Source: AM-2324 sp042091035
GTDB taxonomy: Bacteria > Bacteroidota > Bacteroidia > Chitinophagales > Saprospiraceae
DNA length: 23,397 nt
Reading direction: 5' to 3'
NCBI GenBank assembly: GCA_042091035.1
Contig: JBELIG010000026.1
Coordinates: forward strand, 1-23,397
Program-made: the position numbers and the translations under genes
In this document: positions 7,568-13,957 of the stretch, piece by piece
How the letters are laid out: each line of letters starts with the position of its first letter
Numbering within the stretch: the first letter of the stretch is position 1
The notes under the pieces: generated by a model
What the model saw: only the letters and a program-made list of their open reading frames with translations
Databases searched by the model: none
Told to the model about the DNA's origin: nothing

Positions 7568-8326
7568 ATGGGTCAAAAGACGAATCCAATTGGTAATCGT
7601 TTGGGTATCATCCGAGGATGGGAGTCCAACTGGTACGGAGGTAAAAACTTCGGTGATAAGGTAGTAGAAGATGAAAAAATCAGAAAATACCTTAAAGCAC
7701 GTATCCGTAAGGGTGGTATCGCTCGTATAGTAATCGAGCGTACGCTTAAACGCGTTACCGTTACTATCCAGACGTCTCGTCCGGGTATTATCATCGGTAA
7801 AGGCGGTCAAGAAGTTGATCGTATCCGCGAAGAGCTTAAAAAGCTTTCAGGAATGGATGTTCAAATTAACATCCTAGAAATCCGTAAGCCGGAGCTTGAT
7901 GCAACGATTGTGGGCGAAAGTATCGCTCAACAAATTGAAGGTAGAATTAATTATCGTAGAGCTATTAAAATGGCTATTCAGTCATCAATACGCGCAGGTG
8001 CCGAAGGTATCAAAGTTCGTATAGGTGGTCGTTTGAATGGTGCTGAGATGGCTCGTTCTGAAGAGTACAAAGAAGGTAGAACACCTTTGCATACTTTCAG
8101 AGCTGACATCGATTACGCTTTAGTTGAAGCTCAAACGGTATACGGTAAGATCGGTATCAAAGTGTGGATCTGTAAAGGAGAAGTACTTGGTAAGAGAGAT
8201 CTTTCTCCAAATGCTGGCTTTGATCTTAAAAAAGACAAAGGCGGTCGTAGAGGCGGCGGTGGTCGTAGAGATGCTCGTCGTGGCGGTGGTAATAGAAGAA
8301 CAGGGAGACAGCAGAATAACTCCTAA
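7568..8326 (+). CDS. rpsC: 30S ribosomal protein S3
   Basis: S3 forms part of the mRNA entry channel and helicase of the 30S. The 252-residue protein begins MGQKTNPIGNRLGIIRGWES and contains the KH domain with TSRPGIIIGKGGQEVDRIRE (GxxG loop IGKG) at about 73-92 and the C-domain with GRLNGAEMARSEEYKEGR. The last 25 residues are a Gly/Arg-rich tail (GGRRGGGG, ARRGGGNRR), longer and more repetitive than in E. coli S3 but seen in several phyla. It is the last gene before a 177-nt break with an internal promoter. ATG 7568 follows AATTGGAACA. Confidence 0.98.
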   Translation: MGQKTNPIGNRLGIIRGWESNWYGGKNFGDKVVEDEKIRKYLKARIRKGGIARIVIERTLKRVTVTIQTSRPGIIIGKGGQEVDRIREELKKLSGMDVQINILEIRKPELDATIVGESIAQQIEGRINYRRAIKMAIQSSIRAGAEGIKVRIGGRLNGAEMARSEEYKEGRTPLHTFRADIDYALVEAQTVYGKIGIKVWICKGEVLGKRDLSPNAGFDLKKDKGGRRGGGGRRDARRGGGNRRTGRQQNNS

Positions 8327-8355
8327 TAGCTTTTAGTTTCACTGTCAATATTTTA

Positions 8356-8400
8356 GGCAAAGGAAATTGTTTATTTCCGATAAATTAATGTACCTTTGCC
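8356..8400 (+). promoter_or_regulatory. Internal promoter with flanking 8-bp dyad, upstream of rplP
   Basis: TTG (8367-8369) and TACCTTTG (8391-8398), 21 bases apart, match the Bacteroidota promoter pattern. They lie inside a perfect inverted repeat, GGCAAAGG (8356-8363) and CCTTTGCC (8393-8400); its right arm overlaps the -7 element. The predicted start is near 8404, leaving a 100-nt leader with a stem GTTGTT/AACAAC (8442-8460). In read-through RNA the repeat would form a hairpin followed by TCGCTTTTTA, so it could also end upstream transcripts. This would split the cluster into two transcription units. Confidence 0.68.
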
Positions 8401-8503
8401 TCGCTTTTTAGGATAGGTGTGTTAAGCACTGACTGAAGAGTGTTGTTGATTGTTAACAACTGGTGGTATCTGTTTTGGGTGCTACTTACAAATAGTTTTA
8501 ATA

Positions 8504-8926
8504 ATGTTACAGCCGAAAAGGACGAAATATCGTAAGCAACATAAAGGAAGAAACACTGGACTTGCATATAAAGGAAGTAAGGTGTCTTTTGGTAGCTTTG
8601 GATTGAAGGCCACTACGCAAGGACGTATCACAAGTCGTCAGCTAGAGTCAGCTCGTATCGCGATGACCCGTTATATGAAGAGGGAAGGAAAGGTTTGGAT
8701 CCGAATTTTCCCAGATAAGCCGATCACATCGAAGCCCGCAGAGGTTCGTATGGGTAAAGGTAAGGGTGCATTGGATCATTGGGTAGCGCTTGTAAAGCCA
8801 GGACGTGTTATGTTTGAGCTTGATGGTGTGCCACAAGAAGTAGCAATGGAGGCATTGCGTTTAGCCGCGCAAAAGTTACCTGTAATGACGAAGGTTTCTG
8901 TGCGACCGGACTACGTAGAACAATAA
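8504..8926 (+). CDS. rplP: 50S ribosomal protein L16
   Basis: L16 is a late-assembly 50S protein that positions A-site tRNA near the peptidyl transferase centre. The start is ATG 8504, giving the universal N-terminus MLQPKRTKYRKQHKGRNTG and 140 residues; the longer frame from TTG 8450 adds 18 residues not seen in L16 and runs into the leader. Conserved segments include GRITSRQLESARIAMTRYMK and VRMGKGKGALDHWVALVKPG, the latter carrying the Arg that YcfD hydroxylates in E. coli. It has its own promoter, which is unusual relative to the E. coli order where rpsC and rplP are tightly joined. Confidence 0.97.
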   Translation: MLQPKRTKYRKQHKGRNTGLAYKGSKVSFGSFGLKATTQGRITSRQLESARIAMTRYMKREGKVWIRIFPDKPITSKPAEVRMGKGKGALDHWVALVKPGRVMFELDGVPQEVAMEALRLAAQKLPVMTKVSVRPDYVEQ

Positions 8927-8953
8927 TTTTTTAACCATTAACGTCGAAAGGTA

Positions 8954-9217
8954 ATGGCAAGCAAGAAATCTTTAGAGTACAAGGATTTTTCAAGCGAAGA
9001 CTTGAAGAACGAGTTGGTGAACAAGGAAAATGAGTATAAGCAGCTTTGTTTTGACCACGCGGTAACTGGTCTTGAGAATCCTCTTTCATTGAAGGAGCTT
9101 AGACATGACATAGCACGTTTGAATACAGAGATTCGTAGTCGTGAGATTGCGCAGATGTCTGCAGAAGAACTAGCAGGTCGTTCAAAGATCCGTTTTAGAA
9201 GAAAGAAAGGCAAATAA
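8954..9217 (+). CDS. rpmC: 50S ribosomal protein L29, with C-terminal extension
   Basis: L29 is a small helical protein near the tunnel exit next to L23. The core runs from about residue 8 (YKDFSSEDLKNELVNKENEY) through ENPLSLKELRHDIARLNTEI and RSREIAQMSAEEL. The 87-residue product exceeds the usual 60-70: it has a longer N-terminus and a basic C-terminal stretch, AGRSKIRFRRKKGK. It is the right size and place (27 nt after rplP, 43 nt before rpsQ) and no other L29 is near. Whether the tail contacts rRNA is unknown. Confidence 0.95.
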   Translation: MASKKSLEYKDFSSEDLKNELVNKENEYKQLCFDHAVTGLENPLSLKELRHDIARLNTEIRSREIAQMSAEELAGRSKIRFRRKKGK

Positions 9218-9228
9218 ATAAAATTATC

Positions 9229-9250
9229 AGAGCTGGCCTAGTCCAGTTCT
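9229..9250 (+). promoter_or_regulatory. Hairpin between rpmC and rpsQ
   Basis: AGAGCTGG (9229-9236) pairs with CCAGTTCT (9243-9250): 8 pairs with one G-T wobble and a 6-base loop CCTAGT. It ends 10 nt before the rpsQ start, where it could limit ribosome access or mark a processing site. Confidence 0.45.
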
Positions 9251-9260
9251 TAAACCATTT

Positions 9261-9524
9261 ATGATGGAAGTACAAAGAAATTTGCGTAAAACTCGTGTAG
9301 GTACTGTGGTGAGCAATGCTATGGAGAAGTCGATCAGCGTGCAAGTTGAGCGTCGTCTTCGTCACCCTATCTATGGTAAGTTTGTAAAGAAAACCAAAAA
9401 ATTCATGGCGCACGATGCTAACAACGATTGTAATGTTGGTGATCTAGTTCGTATCATGGAAACTCGTCCAATGTCTAAAAACAAGCGTTGGAGATTGGTT
9501 GAAATCATAGAAAGAGCTAAATAA
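9261..9524 (+). CDS. rpsQ: 30S ribosomal protein S17
   Basis: S17 is an early 16S rRNA-binding OB-fold protein. The product (87 residues) begins MMEVQRNLRKTRVGTVVSNA, then MEKSISVQVERRLRHPIYGK and FVKKTKKFMAHDANNDCNVG, ending with GDLVRIMETRPMSKNKRWRL and VEIIERAK, all conserved in S17. Two ATG codons in tandem (9261 and 9264) could serve; the second would give 86 residues. It lies in the spc order between rpmC and rplN. Confidence 0.97.
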   Translation: MMEVQRNLRKTRVGTVVSNAMEKSISVQVERRLRHPIYGKFVKKTKKFMAHDANNDCNVGDLVRIMETRPMSKNKRWRLVEIIERAK

Positions 9525-9534
9525 TCATATTCTA

Positions 9535-9552
9535 TTGCTGGTTTGCCAGCGA
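9535..9552 (+). promoter_or_regulatory. Hairpin between rpsQ and rplN
   Basis: GCTGG tttg CCAGC (9537-9550), lengthened by T-G and T-A pairs to 9535-9552, forms a 7-pair stem with a 4-base loop in the 46-nt gap before rplN. Function unknown. Confidence 0.4.
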
Positions 9553-9570
9553 TCGATAAATTGAAAAGTT

Positions 9571-9939
9571 ATGATCCAGCAGGAATCAAGATTAAAAGTA
9601 GCAGACAACTCAGGGGCAAAAGAAGTCCTTTGTATCAAAGTTTTGGGAGGTAGTAAGCGTCGTTACGCGTCTATCGGTGATCAAATCGTTGTTACAGTAA
9701 AGGAAGCTTCTCCTGGCGGTAACGTTAAGAAAGGAACAGTTACCAAAGCAGTTGTAGTGCGTACTAAAAAAGAAATTCGTCGTAAGGATGGAACTTACAT
9801 CCGATTCGATGATAATGCAGTGGTGCTATTGAATGCAAGTGAAGAGCCTAGAGGTTCACGTATTTTCGGACCTGTAGCTCGTGAGTTACGTGACCGTGAT
9901 TACATGAGAATCGTTTCATTAGCTCCTGAAGTATTGTAA
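9571..9939 (+). CDS. rplN: 50S ribosomal protein L14
   Basis: L14 binds 23S rRNA at the subunit interface and is the target of the silencing factor RsfS. The 122-residue protein begins MIQQESRLKVADNSGAKEVL and contains CIKVLGGSKRRYASIGDQIV, KGTVTKAVVVRTKKEIRRKD and the C-terminal RIFGPVARELRDRDYMRIVS. Length and sequence are fully typical. It is followed 43 nt later by rplX, with a 5-bp stem AACCT/AGGTT in the gap (9952-9967). Confidence 0.98.
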   Translation: MIQQESRLKVADNSGAKEVLCIKVLGGSKRRYASIGDQIVVTVKEASPGGNVKKGTVTKAVVVRTKKEIRRKDGTYIRFDDNAVVLLNASEEPRGSRIFGPVARELRDRDYMRIVSLAPEVL

Positions 9940-9982
9940 TTATTAACTTGAACCTATGTTCAGGTTGTAAAGAACTATAGCT

Positions 9983-10321
9983 ATGTCGAAAAAAAGCAGA
10001 TTCGCACCAAAATTGCACATCAAAAAAGGTGACCAAGTCATCGTTGTAGCGGGTGCAAGTAAGGGAGACACCGTGCGTGAGGTGTTAGAAGTATTTACTT
10101 CTGAAAATCGCGCAATTGTAGCAGATACAAATATGGTGAAGAAGCACCTAAAGGCAACAAATGATAACCCAGGTGGTATCACGGAAACGCCAGCTCCTAT
10201 TCATATTTCAAATCTGATGCTTGTTGATCCTAAATCTGGTAAACCAACTCGTGTTGGTCGCAGAGAAGAAGACGGCAAGATGGTACGTTATTCTAAAAAA
10301 TCTGGAGAAATTATTAAGTAA
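9983..10321 (+). CDS. rplX: 50S ribosomal protein L24
   Basis: L24 starts 50S assembly and lies at the tunnel exit. The 112-residue product has the KOW motif at about 14-40 (IKKGDQVIVVAGASKGDTVR), then NMVKKHLKATNDNPGGITET and a C-terminal segment with LMLVDPKSGKPTRVGRREED. Size is normal for Bacteroidota. Its stop codon shares one base with the rplE start (TAATG at 10319-10323), the only overlap in the ribosomal block, so rplE translation is probably coupled to it. Confidence 0.97.
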   Translation: MSKKSRFAPKLHIKKGDQVIVVAGASKGDTVREVLEVFTSENRAIVADTNMVKKHLKATNDNPGGITETPAPIHISNLMLVDPKSGKPTRVGRREEDGKMVRYSKKSGEIIK

Positions 10322-10875
10322 TGAGTAATCAACCAAGACTTAGAGTTAAATATGAAGAAGAGGTAAAGAAGGCTTTGATGGAGAAATTCCAGTACAAGTC
10401 TGTAATGCAGATTCCTCGTATTGAGAAAGTTTGCTTGAACCAAGGAGTTGGAGCAGCTACTCAGGATAAGAAGTTAGCGGAGCATGCTTTGAACGAGATG
10501 TCTATGATCACTGGCCAAAAGGCTGTGCCTACAAAGGCTAAGAAATCAGTGTCGAACTTCAAACTTCGTGATGGTATGACCATCGGTGCTCGTGTTACCT
10601 TGAGAAATGACCGTATGTGGGAATTCTTAGATCGTTTGATCTCAGTTTCTCTTCCACGTGTTCGTGACTTTAGAGGTATCAATGATAAAAGTTTTGATGG
10701 AAGAGGTAATTACTCTATGGGTGTTACTGAACAGATCATTTTCCCTGAAATCAATATTGATAAGGTGAATAAGATCACAGGTATGGATATTACCTTTGTT
10801 ACTTCCGCTAACACTGATGCTGAAGCACTTGAATTGTTGAAGGCAATTGGTCTTCCATTCAAGAATCAACGATAA
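10321..10875 (+). CDS. rplE: 50S ribosomal protein L5
   Basis: L5 belongs to the 5S rRNA particle and contacts the P-site tRNA. The 184-residue protein begins MSNQPRLRVKYEEEVKKALM, contains MQIPRIEKVCLNQGVG, KAVPTKAKKSVSNFKLRDG and IGARVTLRNDRMWEFLDRLI, and ends with NTDAEALELLKAIGLPFKNQ. It is typical in length. It starts on the last base of the rplX stop codon and has no separate ribosome-binding site, so translation reinitiation is expected. In E. coli, S8 represses at the rplE start; no such structure is evident at this junction. Confidence 0.98.
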   Translation: MSNQPRLRVKYEEEVKKALMEKFQYKSVMQIPRIEKVCLNQGVGAATQDKKLAEHALNEMSMITGQKAVPTKAKKSVSNFKLRDGMTIGARVTLRNDRMWEFLDRLISVSLPRVRDFRGINDKSFDGRGNYSMGVTEQIIFPEINIDKVNKITGMDITFVTSANTDAEALELLKAIGLPFKNQR

Positions 10876-10899
10876 TTTAAATCTTTAAATAAGCTAACA

Positions 10900-11169
10900 A
10901 TGGCTAAAAAATCAGTTATTGCACGAGAAGTAAAACGTGCCAAGATGGTTGCCAAGTATGCTGAAAAGCGTAAAGCACTAAAAGATGCTGGTGATTATGA
11001 TGCTTTGGATAAACTTCCAAAAAACGCATCACCAGTTCGTTTGCATAACCGTTGTAAATTAACGGGTCGTCCTAAAGGATATATGCGAAGATTCGGAATC
11101 TGTAGAGTTCAATTCAGAGAACTGGCTCTTTCAGGTAAAATTCCAGGTATTACCAAGGCAAGTTGGTAA
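10900..11169 (+). CDS. rpsN: 30S ribosomal protein S14, zinc-free long form
   Basis: S14 is a late 30S head protein. The 89-residue product begins MAKKSVIAREVKRAKMVAKY and has the C-terminal block RLHNRCKLTGRPKGYMRRFG followed by ICRVQFRELALSGKIPGITK. Only two Cys occur in that block (C52, C68), so the four-Cys zinc ribbon of the short form (about 61 residues) is absent; this is the long, C-minus type. It lies 24 nt after rplE and is followed by an 85-nt, highly structured gap before rpsH. Confidence 0.97.
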   Translation: MAKKSVIAREVKRAKMVAKYAEKRKALKDAGDYDALDKLPKNASPVRLHNRCKLTGRPKGYMRRFGICRVQFRELALSGKIPGITKASW

Positions 11170-11172
11170 TTA

Positions 11173-11253
11173 TTAATTAGATAAGTTGGGTGTTTAGGGT
11201 TATCGATTACGGTACCTGTTTCACACATAATGTCTGAACTCTAAACTAATTAA
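11173..11253 (+). promoter_or_regulatory. Structured leader candidate upstream of rpsH
   Basis: Two nested helices span the whole rpsN-rpsH gap: TTAATTA (11173-11179) with TAATTAA (11247-11253), and GTTTAGGGTT (11192-11201) with AACTCTAAAC (11237-11246; 10 pairs, one G-T wobble). The two 3' arms are directly adjacent, so the helices can stack, with a 12-base bulge on the 5' side. The 3' end is one base from the rpsH ATG. A five-codon frame (ATG 11230 to TAA 11244) lies inside. It could be a site where S8 controls its own synthesis. Confidence 0.55.
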
Positions 11254-11254
11254 G

Positions 11255-11656
11255 ATGATTGTAACAGATCCAATTGCAGATTTTCTGACTCGTATCAGAA
11301 ATGCACAAATGGCTAGCCATAAGATGGTAGTCATTCCTTCCTCAAAGTTAAAAAAAGCGATCACAGAGATTCTCTATGATCAGGGTTACATTCTCAAGTA
11401 TAAATTTGATACTAATGAGAATGCTCAACACGTGATCAGAATCGCTCTTAAGTACGATTCCAATAATACGCCTGTTATTCGCAAATTAGAGCGTGTTTCA
11501 AAGCCTGGTTTGCGTCAGTATAGAAAAGCAAATGATTTACCTCGCGTTATCAATGGTTTGGGTATTGCACTTGTCTCTACATCTAGAGGTGTAATGACAG
11601 AAAAACAAGCTCGTTCTATTAACGTAGGAGGTGAAGTTCTTTGTTATGTATATTAA
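11255..11656 (+). CDS. rpsH: 30S ribosomal protein S8
   Basis: S8 is a primary 16S rRNA-binding protein of the 30S platform and, in E. coli, the repressor of the spc operon. The 133-residue protein begins MIVTDPIADFLTRIRNAQMA and ends with VINGLGIALVSTSRGVMTEK and ARSINVGGEVLCYVY; the STSRGVMT motif and C-terminal segment are the conserved RNA-binding part. Length is typical. The gene is bracketed by two of the strongest hairpins in the cluster (11173-11253 and 11658-11683). Confidence 0.98.
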   Translation: MIVTDPIADFLTRIRNAQMASHKMVVIPSSKLKKAITEILYDQGYILKYKFDTNENAQHVIRIALKYDSNNTPVIRKLERVSKPGLRQYRKANDLPRVINGLGIALVSTSRGVMTEKQARSINVGGEVLCYVY

Positions 11657-11657
11657 T

Positions 11658-11694
11658 AGCTTTTTTGTTTGCGCAAGAAAGCTGATTTTTGTTT
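11658..11694 (+). terminator. Terminator-like hairpin between rpsH and rplF
   Basis: AGCTTTTTTG (11658-11667) pairs with CAAGAAAGCT (11674-11683): 10 pairs with one T-G wobble, loop TTTGCG, just after the rpsH stop, followed by GATTTTTGTTT. The stem is AT-rich and the T tract is broken, so it is at best a partial terminator or attenuator within an operon that must be read through. Confidence 0.42.
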
Positions 11695-11714
11695 AAATAA
11701 TAAAATAATAGGTC

Positions 11715-12269
11715 ATGTCTCGTATTGGAAAAGCACCTATCAATATACCAGCAGGAGTTGAGATTACGGTTTCAGATCGTAACCTAGTTACTGTAAAAGG
11801 AAAGAATGCAACTTTAACACAGCAGATTAATGTTGATCTATCTGTGGATATTGCAGAAGGTGTATTGACAGTAAAACGCCCTACAGAACAAAAACGCCAC
11901 AAAGCAATGCACGGTCTTTACCGTTCATTAATCGCCAATATGGTGGAAGGTGTTTCTTCTGGGTTTAAAAAAGAATTAGAACTTGTCGGTGTCGGTTATC
12001 GTGCATCAAATCAGGGTCAACTTCTAGAGCTTACACTTGGATATTCTCACCCTATCTTCTTTGCTGTACCAGCAGAAGTAAAGGTCGAAACGGTCTCTGA
12101 AAGAGGTCAAAATCCAAAAGTAATTCTTGAAAGTGCTGACAAAGAACTGATTGGTGAAGTTGCTGCAAAGATCAGAGCATTTAGAAGCCCTGAACCTTAC
12201 AAAGGTAAAGGTATTCGCTTTGTTGGAGAGCAAGTACGTCGTAAAGCAGGTAAGACTGCTGCCAAGTAA
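11715..12269 (+). CDS. rplF: 50S ribosomal protein L6
   Basis: L6 binds 23S rRNA near the factor-binding site. The 184-residue product begins MSRIGKAPINIPAGVEITVS and shows the two L6 repeats; the second holds SGFKKELELVGVGYRASNQG and SHPIFFAVPAEVKVE, and the C-terminus has IRAFRSPEPYKGKGIRFVGE followed by QVRRKAGKTAAK. All are standard. It lies 58 nt after rpsH and 86 nt before rplR. Confidence 0.98.
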   Translation: MSRIGKAPINIPAGVEITVSDRNLVTVKGKNATLTQQINVDLSVDIAEGVLTVKRPTEQKRHKAMHGLYRSLIANMVEGVSSGFKKELELVGVGYRASNQGQLLELTLGYSHPIFFAVPAEVKVETVSERGQNPKVILESADKELIGEVAAKIRAFRSPEPYKGKGIRFVGEQVRRKAGKTAAK

Positions 12270-12299
12270 TTATAAATTAATTAAGATTTCATTTAGTAG

Positions 12300-12341
12300 G
12301 GCCTTGGGTTTGATTTTGCTTAAAACTCTTTCACTAAGGCC
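12300..12341 (+). promoter_or_regulatory. Two-helix hairpin upstream of rplR
   Basis: GGCCTT (12300-12305) pairs perfectly with AAGGCC (12336-12341), and immediately inside it GGGTTT (12306-12311) pairs with AAACTC (12323-12328, one G-T wobble). The 5' arms are adjacent and the 3' arms are separated by a 7-base bulge (TTTCACT). It ends 14 nt before the rplR start. A candidate RNA control or processing element. Confidence 0.5.
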
Positions 12342-12355
12342 AAAACTTAAATATT

Positions 12356-12706
12356 ATGAAATTAACTAAAGAAGCAAGAAGGAAGAAAATTCACTTGCGC
12401 GTCAAAAAGAGTATAAAGGGGACGAATACTTGTCCTCGTATTAGTGTTTTTCGTAGCAACAAAGCTATCTATTGCCAGTTGATAGATGACTTAAATGGTA
12501 CAACTTTAGCTTCAGCTTCTTCAAAAGAAGGAACTGTTGATGCTAAAATTAAGACCGATGCTGCAGCTCAGGTAGGTAAACTTATCGCTGAGCGCGCTAT
12601 TGCAAAAAATATTACTAAAGTTAAATTCGATCGTAGCGGGTACCTTTACCACGGTCGAGTTAAAGCTTTGGCTGACGGAGCGCGTGAAGGTGGTCTTCAG
12701 TTCTAA
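12356..12706 (+). CDS. rplR: 50S ribosomal protein L18
   Basis: L18 anchors 5S rRNA in the central protuberance together with L5. The 116-residue product begins MKLTKEARRKKIHLRVKKSI and has RISVFRSNKAIYCQLIDDLN, TLASASSKEG and the conserved C-terminus KVKFDRSGYLYHGRVKALAD followed by GAREGGLQF. The length is standard. It is preceded by a paired-helix leader and followed closely (19 nt) by rpsE. Confidence 0.97.
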   Translation: MKLTKEARRKKIHLRVKKSIKGTNTCPRISVFRSNKAIYCQLIDDLNGTTLASASSKEGTVDAKIKTDAAAQVGKLIAERAIAKNITKVKFDRSGYLYHGRVKALADGAREGGLQF

Positions 12707-12725
12707 TTCATAAATCGAGTCGAAA

Positions 12726-13244
12726 ATGGCAAAGAAAACGAATAATAGAGTAAAATCCACTGAGTCTGAGCTGAAGGAAAAGCTAGTAAAGCTTAACCGT
12801 GTAGCTAAAGTGACAAAGGGTGGTCGTACCTTCAGCTTCGCAGCAATCGTTGTTGTAGGTGATGGTAAAGGATCTGTTGGTCACGGTTTAGGAAAAGCTA
12901 GAGATGTATCTGAAGCTATTTCTAAAGCAGTTGATGAAGCAAAGAAGAATCTTGTAAAGTTCTCTCTTATCAATGGTACTATTCCTCATGAGCAGTTAGG
13001 TAAATACGACGCAGGTCGCGTATTGATCAAGCCAGCTTCTGATGGTACAGGTGTTATCGCTGGTGGTGGTATGCGTGCAGTTCTAGAAATCGCAGGTGTA
13101 CAGAATGTTTTGGCAAAGTCTCAAGGGTCTTCAAACCCACACAATGTAGTGAAGGCTACAATTGATGCTTTGAAAAAACTACGTAGTCCAAGAGATATTG
13201 CTAAGCAAAGAGGAATTTCTATGGATAAACTTTTCAATGGTTAA
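12726..13244 (+). CDS. rpsE: 30S ribosomal protein S5
   Basis: S5 lines the mRNA entry channel and affects accuracy. The 172-residue protein begins MAKKTNNRVKSTESELKEKL, then the dsRBD-like part LNRVAKVTKGGRTFSFAAIV with VVGDGKGSVGHGLGKARDVS, and the C-terminal half with GGGMRAVLEIAGVQNVLAKS and QGSSNPHNVVKATIDALKKL. All S5 signatures are intact. It is 19 nt after rplR; a 6-bp hairpin follows before rpmD. Confidence 0.98.
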   Translation: MAKKTNNRVKSTESELKEKLVKLNRVAKVTKGGRTFSFAAIVVVGDGKGSVGHGLGKARDVSEAISKAVDEAKKNLVKFSLINGTIPHEQLGKYDAGRVLIKPASDGTGVIAGGGMRAVLEIAGVQNVLAKSQGSSNPHNVVKATIDALKKLRSPRDIAKQRGISMDKLFNG

Positions 13245-13249
13245 AAATT

Positions 13250-13267
13250 ACTGCTACTTTAAGCAGT
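13250..13267 (+). promoter_or_regulatory. Hairpin between rpsE and rpmD
   Basis: ACTGCT (13250-13255) pairs perfectly with AGCAGT (13262-13267), loop ACTTTA, six bases after the rpsE stop and 15 before the rpmD start. Function unknown. Confidence 0.38.
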
Positions 13268-13282
13268 CAAAATTTATAAGAA

Positions 13283-13462
13283 ATGGGAAAAGTTCGCGTA
13301 ACTAAAGTAAAAAGTGTTATTGGTCGCCCTGCTAAGCAAAAGGCAACCATTCAAGCACTAGGTCTTCGTAAGATGAATCAAACTGTCGAGCACGAAGCCA
13401 CTCCTCAAATTATGGGGATGATTAATAAAATAAGCCATTTAGTGAAAGTTGAAGAGGCTTAA
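13283..13462 (+). CDS. rpmD: 50S ribosomal protein L30
   Basis: This short gene encodes 59 residues. It begins MGKVRVTKVKSVIGRPAKQK, continues ATIQALGLRKMNQTVEHEAT and ends PQIMGMINKISHLVKVEEA. This is the bacterial L30 pattern: VTKVKS.IGR, then ALGLRK.N, then a helix leading to H-L-V-V/K-V. L30 is a small 50S protein near the central protuberance. ATG 13283 and TAA 13460-13462 are clear. It sits between rpsE and rplO exactly as in other spc operons. Confidence 0.95.
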   Translation: MGKVRVTKVKSVIGRPAKQKATIQALGLRKMNQTVEHEATPQIMGMINKISHLVKVEEA

Positions 13463-13500
13463 CATTTTTTCAATTATTTGAATTTGAAAATTTTGTAGAT

Positions 13501-13947
13501 ATGGAACTGCATAATTTAAAACCAGCTAAAGGTTCAGTGAAATCTGGAAAGAGAATTGCTCGAGGGCAAGGATCTACTAGAGGTGGTACTGCCACTCGTG
13601 GACATAAGGGACAAAAATCCCGTTCTGGATATAGCCGTAAGCGCCACTTTGAAGGTGGACAGATGGCTCTTCAAATGCGTTTGCCTAAGCGAGGTTTCAA
13701 AAACCCAACACGTGTAGAGTATGTTGCTCTTAACATTGGGAGACTTGAAACACTTGCAGCAAAGCATAGTATTACAAACTTCGATATAGAGAAGCTTGTT
13801 GAACTTAATGTAGTGAGAAAAACCGATAGAGTGAAGTTGTTGGCTACGGGGGAATTGAATACGGCTCTTACGATCAGTGTTCACGCTGCCTCTAATTCAG
13901 CAAAAGAAGCCGTTGAAGCAAAAGGCGGTAGTGTTAACCTAGTATAA
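13501..13947 (+). CDS. rplO: 50S ribosomal protein L15
   Basis: L15 is a late-assembly 50S protein that contacts many 23S rRNA helices. The 148-residue product begins MELHNLKPAKGSVKSGKRIA and has the Gly/Arg-rich extension RGQGSTRGGTATRGHKGQKS followed by RSGYSRKRHFEGGQMALQMR and LPKRGFKNPTR, typical of L15. The globular C-terminal part ends AKEAVEAKGGSVNLV. It is 38 nt after rpmD and only 10 nt before secY, so secY is probably translated in step with it. Confidence 0.97.
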   Translation: MELHNLKPAKGSVKSGKRIARGQGSTRGGTATRGHKGQKSRSGYSRKRHFEGGQMALQMRLPKRGFKNPTRVEYVALNIGRLETLAAKHSITNFDIEKLVELNVVRKTDRVKLLATGELNTALTISVHAASNSAKEAVEAKGGSVNLV

Positions 13948-13957
13948 CTGACCTCTA

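Noticed and set aside
8450..8503. N-terminal extension of rplP from TTG 8450
   Set aside because: The added 18 residues are not part of any L16, the region is the leader of an internal promoter, and ATG 8504 gives the universal MLQPKRTK start.
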